Shown here: positions 60,098-64,000 of the stretch, piece by piece
How the letters are laid out: each line of letters opens with the position of its first letter
Position numbering within the stretch: the first letter of the stretch is position 1
DNA from: Marinobacter sp. es.048
GTDB lineage: Bacteria > Pseudomonadota > Gammaproteobacteria > Pseudomonadales > Oleiphilaceae
DNA length: 64,000 nt
Reading direction: 5' to 3'
Assembly (NCBI RefSeq): GCF_900188435.1
Contig: NZ_FYFA01000001.1
Span: 1,550,001-1,614,000 of the forward strand
Translations under genes and position numbers: made by a program
Notes under the pieces: generated by a model
What the model was told of the DNA's origin: nothing
Seen by the model: the letters and a program-made list of their open reading frames with translations, nothing else
The model's database searches: none

Positions 60098-60988
60098 ATG
60101 ACGGATGTGACCAAAGGTGTCTGGTATGGCCTTAGTGCCTATACCATCTGGGGCTGCTTTCCTCTCTTCTTCGCGCTGTTCCAGGGCGTGCCTGCTTTTG
60201 AAATCCTGATTCACCGGATTATCTGGTCCTGTGTTTTTCTGGCTCTGGTTATCAGTGGCTTGAGACGTTGGCCTGCGGTGAGCGCTGCCTTGGCAAATCC
60301 GGCCCAACTCTGGCGCGTACTTGCCTGTGCGCTGCTTATTGCCGTCAACTGGGGTATCTACATTTATTCGGTGGAAACCCGCCACGTTTTTCAGGCCAGT
60401 CTTGGTTATTTCCTCACGCCGCTGGTGAATGTTGCCCTGGGTATGCTCGTGCTTCGTGAGCGCATGGGGCCCTGGCAGATGGCAGCGGTGGTGCTCGCAG
60501 GTATCGGAATCCTGATCCAGCTGGCGCTTCTCGGCGAGCTGCCCTGGATTTCATTGGCCCTTGCCATGAGTTTTGGCACCTATGGCCTCGTTCGCAAGCA
60601 GGTCATGCTGGATGGGCTGTCGGGGCTCTTCGTTGAGACCATGTTGCTGCTGCCGGTCGGCCTGCTGACCTTTGGTTGGCTGGCGAATGAGGGCATGTCC
60701 CACTTCGGCGAAAGCGCTTATGTCGGGGGCCTGCTGATGGCCAGCGGCATCGTGACGGCCGTTCCCCTGCTTCTGTTTGCAGGCGCTGCCCGGCGCTTGC
60801 GGCTGGCGACAGTGGGCTTCCTGATGTACATCAACCCCACTCTGCAGTTTTTCATCGCTCTGCTGGTTTTTGGTGAGCCATTAAGTGATGTTCAGTTGAT
60901 CAGTTTCGTAGTGATCTGGATCGCACTGGGACTGTATAGCTGGTCTTCCTGGCACTACCGGCCACGAGTGCCGGTCGGCCAGGACTGA
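60098..60988 (+). CDS. rarD: EamA-family transporter RarD
   Basis: A 296-residue DMT protein matching RarD: GVWYGLSAYTIWGCFPLFFA, VPAFEILIHRIIWSCVFLAL and NWGIYIYSVETRHVFQASLG are diagnostic, and LMYINPTLQFFIALLVFGEP lies near the end. RarD was named after chloramphenicol sensitivity, but its physiological substrate is not settled. Ten membrane segments are expected. Confidence 0.92.
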   Translation: MTDVTKGVWYGLSAYTIWGCFPLFFALFQGVPAFEILIHRIIWSCVFLALVISGLRRWPAVSAALANPAQLWRVLACALLIAVNWGIYIYSVETRHVFQASLGYFLTPLVNVALGMLVLRERMGPWQMAAVVLAGIGILIQLALLGELPWISLALAMSFGTYGLVRKQVMLDGLSGLFVETMLLLPVGLLTFGWLANEGMSHFGESAYVGGLLMASGIVTAVPLLLFAGAARRLRLATVGFLMYINPTLQFFIALLVFGEPLSDVQLISFVVIWIALGLYSWSSWHYRPRVPVGQD

Positions 60989-60999
60989 GGTTGCTGCCC

Positions 61000-61890
61000 T
61001 CAGGAGAGGGTGGCGAGCAGGTCATTGATGGCCCGGGCGAAGGGCACGGGCGAATCCTCCTGGAGAAAATGGCCGCCTTTTAGGGTGACGTGGGGCTGGT
61101 CTTTGGCCCCCGGGATCCGCTTCTGCATATACGCATCCCCACCCCGGGTGATCGGATCACCGTTGCTGAAGGTGGTCAGAAACGGCTTTTCCCAGCGTTC
61201 GAGCACTTGCCAGGCGTTCCGGTTGGCTTCACTGGCGGGGTCGTTGGGCTGCATTGGCACCAGGCGGGGAAAGGCGCGGGCGCCGGCTTTGTATTTCTTG
61301 CCGGGGAAGGGCGCGTCATAGGCGCGCATTTCATCCGGGCCCAACTTGTGGAAAGAGCCGGTGTTGATAATCCGAGCGATGGGAAACCAGGGGCTGTGCA
61401 GGGCAAAATTCTTCCAGATCTTGAACGCAGGCGGCGCTTTCTGATCGCCCGTAGGCAGCATGCCGTTACCGACCACAATGGCCCGGAATCGGTCGGGATT
61501 CTCTGCGGCCAGCCGCAGCCCCAACAGGGAGCCCCAATCCTGGCAAACCAGGGTGATGTTGGTCAGGCCCAGTTGATCCAGGAACGACTGCATCCAGTCG
61601 ATGTGTTGCTGGTAGGAGTAGTCGTCGATAGCCGTGGGTTTGTCGGATTTGCCGAAACCGATCAGGTCCGGTGCGATAACCCGGTGGCCGGCCGCCGCAC
61701 AGACCGGAATCATATGACGGTAGAGGTAGGACCAGGAAGGTTCACCATGCATCATGAGAACGGGGCTTGTGTCGGCAGGACCCTCATCCACGTAGTGCAT
61801 TCGCAGACCGCTCACCTCCAGGTAGTGGGGCTCAAACGGGTAGTCGAGCAGTCTTTCAAAGCGGTTTTCCGGGGTTCTGACAAAATCCAT
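61000..61890 (-). CDS. dhmA: Haloalkane dehalogenase
   Basis: A 296-residue alpha/beta hydrolase of haloalkane dehalogenase subfamily I. MHGEPSWSYLYR carries the Glu-Pro and Trp of the halide-binding oxyanion region (E50, W53). The nucleophile elbow VCQDWGSLLGL has D118 followed by the halide-stabilising Trp. The acid is in SNGDPITRGG and the His is in KGGHFLQEDSP. It hydrolyses carbon-halogen bonds, giving alcohol and halide. It converges with rarD and is divergent from a lipid-kinase-like gene. Epoxide hydrolase is the main alternative, but the Glu-Trp pair favours dehalogenase. Confidence 0.88.
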   Translation of the reverse strand: MDFVRTPENRFERLLDYPFEPHYLEVSGLRMHYVDEGPADTSPVLMMHGEPSWSYLYRHMIPVCAAAGHRVIAPDLIGFGKSDKPTAIDDYSYQQHIDWMQSFLDQLGLTNITLVCQDWGSLLGLRLAAENPDRFRAIVVGNGMLPTGDQKAPPAFKIWKNFALHSPWFPIARIINTGSFHKLGPDEMRAYDAPFPGKKYKAGARAFPRLVPMQPNDPASEANRNAWQVLERWEKPFLTTFSNGDPITRGGDAYMQKRIPGAKDQPHVTLKGGHFLQEDSPVPFARAINDLLATLS

Positions 61891-61969
61891 CGCGCTTGCC
61901 TTGTTGTTCGTTATTGTGAGGAAATGGTTGAAAGAATTGTGCTGGAGCAGGGGGGCGGAGACAAGCGCA

Positions 61970-62881
61970 ATGGCCTATTGGTTGATTTGCAATTCCATGG
62001 CTGGTGATGGTGAGCGGGGTCGGGAATTCTGGCTGAACCATCTTGCGTCCGCTGGCATCCACGATCCCCGGTGCCGTGATTTTGAAGAGGCCGAGTGGAC
62101 CGAGAATCTGGACGTTCGCGACACGGTTATCGTCGCAGGCGGCGATGGCTCGGTAAACCGGGCCGCTGCCATCTGCCGAGACAAAGGCGCCACGCTGGCC
62201 ATTCTGCCCTCCGGAACGGCCAACGACTTTTCCCGGAATCTCGGGCTTCCTCACCAGCCGCAAGCCCTGTGCGAGATGATTGCCAGGGGCATTACGCAAA
62301 CGGTTGATGTGGCAGATTATGGTGATGGCATTTTTCTGAATGTCGCCCATGTCGGTATAGGGACCTTACCTGCACGGGAGTCCCGGGGTACTGAGAAGAA
62401 AATTCTGGGGCGTTTTAGCTACGTTGTGAAGTTGCTGCGTTGGTTGAACGCAAAGCGAGGTTTCCGAGCAACCATTCGATGTGACCGGGGTATCCTCAAG
62501 GGCCGCTGGCTTTCAATTGCTGTCGCCAGTGGGGCTTTTTTCGGTGGCGGCAACGAGATTCCCGAGGCATCAGCCAGCGATGGCCAGCTCAATATTGTTG
62601 CGGTGCGGCCGCGCCCGATTCTTCAGCTTCTGTTTACGTTTCTGATGGTTCGCCTGAACAGGCAGGCCCCACGGCGCACCAGCACTCTGGTCCATATGAA
62701 GAGCCAAAGCTGTCTGGTACAGACCGAAAAACCGAAAACGGTTACGGCCGATGGTGATGTGGTCTCCCGCACCCCTCTCAGCGTAATCTGTAAGCATAGC
62801 AACCTGCGTGTTATCGGTCCGAAGGTCGTCAGTACCGCTGCTACCGGTGACCGCGGACAAGGTATACCCGGCGCTGTCTGA
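61970..62881 (+). CDS. Diacylglycerol/lipid kinase family protein
   Basis: A 303-residue protein of the DAGK catalytic-domain family. The nucleotide site is VIVAGGDGSVNRAAAI (GGDG motif) with ILPSGTANDFSRNLGLP, and the C-terminal beta domain contains GAFFGGGNEIPEASASDGQL and VTADGDVV. Family members include YegS and diacylglycerol or sphingosine kinases, so a lipid substrate is likely. The ATG at 61970 has GGAG about 11 bases upstream; the frame extends to 61901 but would overlap the dhmA promoter region. Confidence 0.85.
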   Translation: MAYWLICNSMAGDGERGREFWLNHLASAGIHDPRCRDFEEAEWTENLDVRDTVIVAGGDGSVNRAAAICRDKGATLAILPSGTANDFSRNLGLPHQPQALCEMIARGITQTVDVADYGDGIFLNVAHVGIGTLPARESRGTEKKILGRFSYVVKLLRWLNAKRGFRATIRCDRGILKGRWLSIAVASGAFFGGGNEIPEASASDGQLNIVAVRPRPILQLLFTFLMVRLNRQAPRRTSTLVHMKSQSCLVQTEKPKTVTADGDVVSRTPLSVICKHSNLRVIGPKVVSTAATGDRGQGIPGAV

Positions 62882-63082
62882 AACAGTAGCGGATTTTCAG
62901 ATACGTTTTGTCACTGACTTTTCCAGCAGGAAGCGCAATCATGGGCTTTGCTGGCATAATCAACCACCATGGCTGACATTAAACGCCATTGTGTCGCTTT
63001 TGCAACCATGTCCCTGGTTTGTGGCCATCGATTGCGTCCGTCTGACTTCCGTTCCAGCTGAATCGTCGAAAAGGACTAGAGA

Positions 63083-63865
63083 ATGCCCACAGAAACTGCA
63101 TCGGTCTCCTCGAAGTTAATCAAAGGCATTAAAACCGGCTTCATCGCATTGACGCTGTCGGCCATCGGCCAGCAGGCTGTTGCCGCCGAGCGTTTGTATA
63201 TCTTTACGGAGAACTACCCTCCCTATAATGCGTCTGAAACCGGAAAAGGGTTCGCCCATAACGAAGACGACATAACCGGGATCTGTGCGGATATGGTCAA
63301 GGCGATGCTCTCCCGGGTCGACTATGACTATGTGATGAAGATGCGGGACTGGAGTTACGCCTATAACTGGGTTCAGGATCGGGAAAACCATGGCCTTTTC
63401 TGTACCGCCCGCACCGATGAGCGGGAAGATCAGTTCCAGTGGGTTGGCCCTCTGGCATCCATCAAGTGGACCCTGTTCGCTGCGCCGGACTCCGACATCA
63501 CCCTGAATTCACTGGAAGATGCCAAAGACCTGAGAATCGCCGGCTACAAGGGCGATGTAATGTCCGATTATCTGGTCGATCAGGGCTTTAATGTGACCAT
63601 GGGGATTTCCGGTGATGTGAATACCCGCCGCCTTACCCTGGGCCAGGCGGATCTTTGGGTGACCGATGGTCTGGTAGGCCCCCTGATGGCTGAGGAAGAA
63701 CATGGAATTACCGGGCTGCAACCGGTACTGGTATTCCGGGAAACGCCCATGTATCTGGCGTTTAGCAACAACACCGATACGGGAGTGATTGATGAGCTCC
63801 AGCAGGCTCTGGACGAAGCCCGTGAGGCCGGAGAGATCGACAGAATCGCAGCCAGCTACGAATAA
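63083..63865 (+). CDS. Periplasmic solute-binding protein (SBP_bac_3-like)
   Basis: A 260-residue secreted protein with a signal region (GIKTGFIALTLSAIGQQAVA) and a type II periplasmic-binding fold. The lead strand is LYIFTENYPPYN, then GICADMVKAMLSRV and the hinge strand IKWTLFAAPDSD. It resembles the amino-acid-binding family, but no permease or ATPase gene is next to it, so it may be a sensor or stand-alone binding protein. AAGGA precedes the ATG. The ligand is unknown. Confidence 0.82.
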   Translation: MPTETASVSSKLIKGIKTGFIALTLSAIGQQAVAAERLYIFTENYPPYNASETGKGFAHNEDDITGICADMVKAMLSRVDYDYVMKMRDWSYAYNWVQDRENHGLFCTARTDEREDQFQWVGPLASIKWTLFAAPDSDITLNSLEDAKDLRIAGYKGDVMSDYLVDQGFNVTMGISGDVNTRRLTLGQADLWVTDGLVGPLMAEEEHGITGLQPVLVFRETPMYLAFSNNTDTGVIDELQQALDEAREAGEIDRIAASYE

Positions 63866-63889
63866 ACGATCGGGTAAGTGAGGAAGGCG

Positions 63890-64000
63890 TCAAAACCAGA
63901 GCCCGATCTTCGGATCGGGCTCTTTGCGTTCAATAAGCAGTCCGTTTTTCTCAAGCATGCCAATGAGCTTCTCGGTATCCTCGATATTCAGGAAACCGCC
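63890..64000 (-). CDS. C-terminal end of a gene cut by the window edge
   Basis: On the minus strand a frame open from the window edge encodes 36 residues (including NIEDTEKLIGMLEKNGLLIE) and stops at 63890. The terminator-like hairpin at 63898-63923 lies inside its last codons. The composition looks like real protein, but the fragment is too short to name and a chance frame cannot be excluded. Confidence 0.45.
   Translation of the reverse strand, partial: GGFLNIEDTEKLIGMLEKNGLLIERKEPDPKIGLWF
63898..63923. terminator. Hairpin with UUCG loop after the solute-binding protein gene
   Basis: AGAGCCCGATC and GATCGGGCTCT form a perfect 11-bp stem closed by C(UUCG)G, an extra-stable tetraloop, 32 bases after the stop and followed by TTTGCG. 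It probably terminates the plus-strand gene and also overlaps the minus-strand fragment. Confidence 0.65.

Noticed and set aside
1..64000. tRNA, rRNA, CRISPR arrays, integrases or intact insertion sequences
   Set aside because: I read for these on both strands and found no conserved tRNA arms, repeat-spacer series or transposase genes; this was by eye, so a dedicated scan could still find a weak one.

Overview
The window reads as chromosome of a free-living, metabolically versatile gammaproteobacterium. The protein set (TIGR02647 family, PaaX-regulated phenylacetate genes, PutA without a ribbon-helix-helix domain, TRAP uptake, DhmA-type dehalogenase) fits Marinobacter or a close marine relative best. 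This assignment is an impression from protein families, not a computed placement. Coding density is high. I see no rRNA, tRNA, CRISPR array, prophage or intact insertion sequence.

Bases 1-17410 hold mixed housekeeping and accessory genes: an SDR cut by the window edge, a DUF2860 outer-membrane protein, a serine hydrolase coupled to a CPBP protease, a short decayed stretch (3732-4807), trxC, a divergent DMT exporter/LysR pair, a MarR plus two-hydrolase operon, a crotonase, a large GIDE/LemA membrane protein, threonine aldolase, an EF-P-like factor, an MFS carrier, and a lactate/malate-dehydrogenase paralogue coupled to an acyl-CoA thioesterase.

Bases 17418-36578 form a phenylacetate catabolic island. 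paaX is divergent from a branched-chain-amino-acid-type ABC transporter (livKHMG plus a second ATPase). That second ATPase carries an N-terminal hemerythrin-like HHE domain, the most unusual architecture in the window. Facing it are two minus-strand units: paaABCDE-paaZ (epoxidase and ring hydrolase) and paaGHIJK (isomerase, dehydrogenase, thioesterase, thiolase, CoA ligase). A terminator and a promoter separate them. paaY follows on the plus strand. No paaF is present. A TGATAC motif recurs in all four regulatory gaps and is a candidate PaaX half-site.

Bases 36608-51652 form a glutamate-family island. It holds an Lrp regulator divergent from an unusually short large-type NAD-glutamate dehydrogenase, then putA. 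Convergent to these is a LysR-hydro-lyase-TRAP-pxpABC block for 5-oxoproline. Proline and 5-oxoproline would both yield glutamate, which the dehydrogenase would feed into the TCA cycle.

Bases 51676-64000 hold mixed genes: a lytic transglycosylase, a shikimate kinase, a coiled-coil periplasmic protein, a dicarboxylate symporter, rsuA, a TVP38 protein overlapping a six-hairpin glycosidase gene, two EamA carriers including rarD, a haloalkane dehalogenase, a lipid-kinase-like protein and a periplasmic solute-binding protein.
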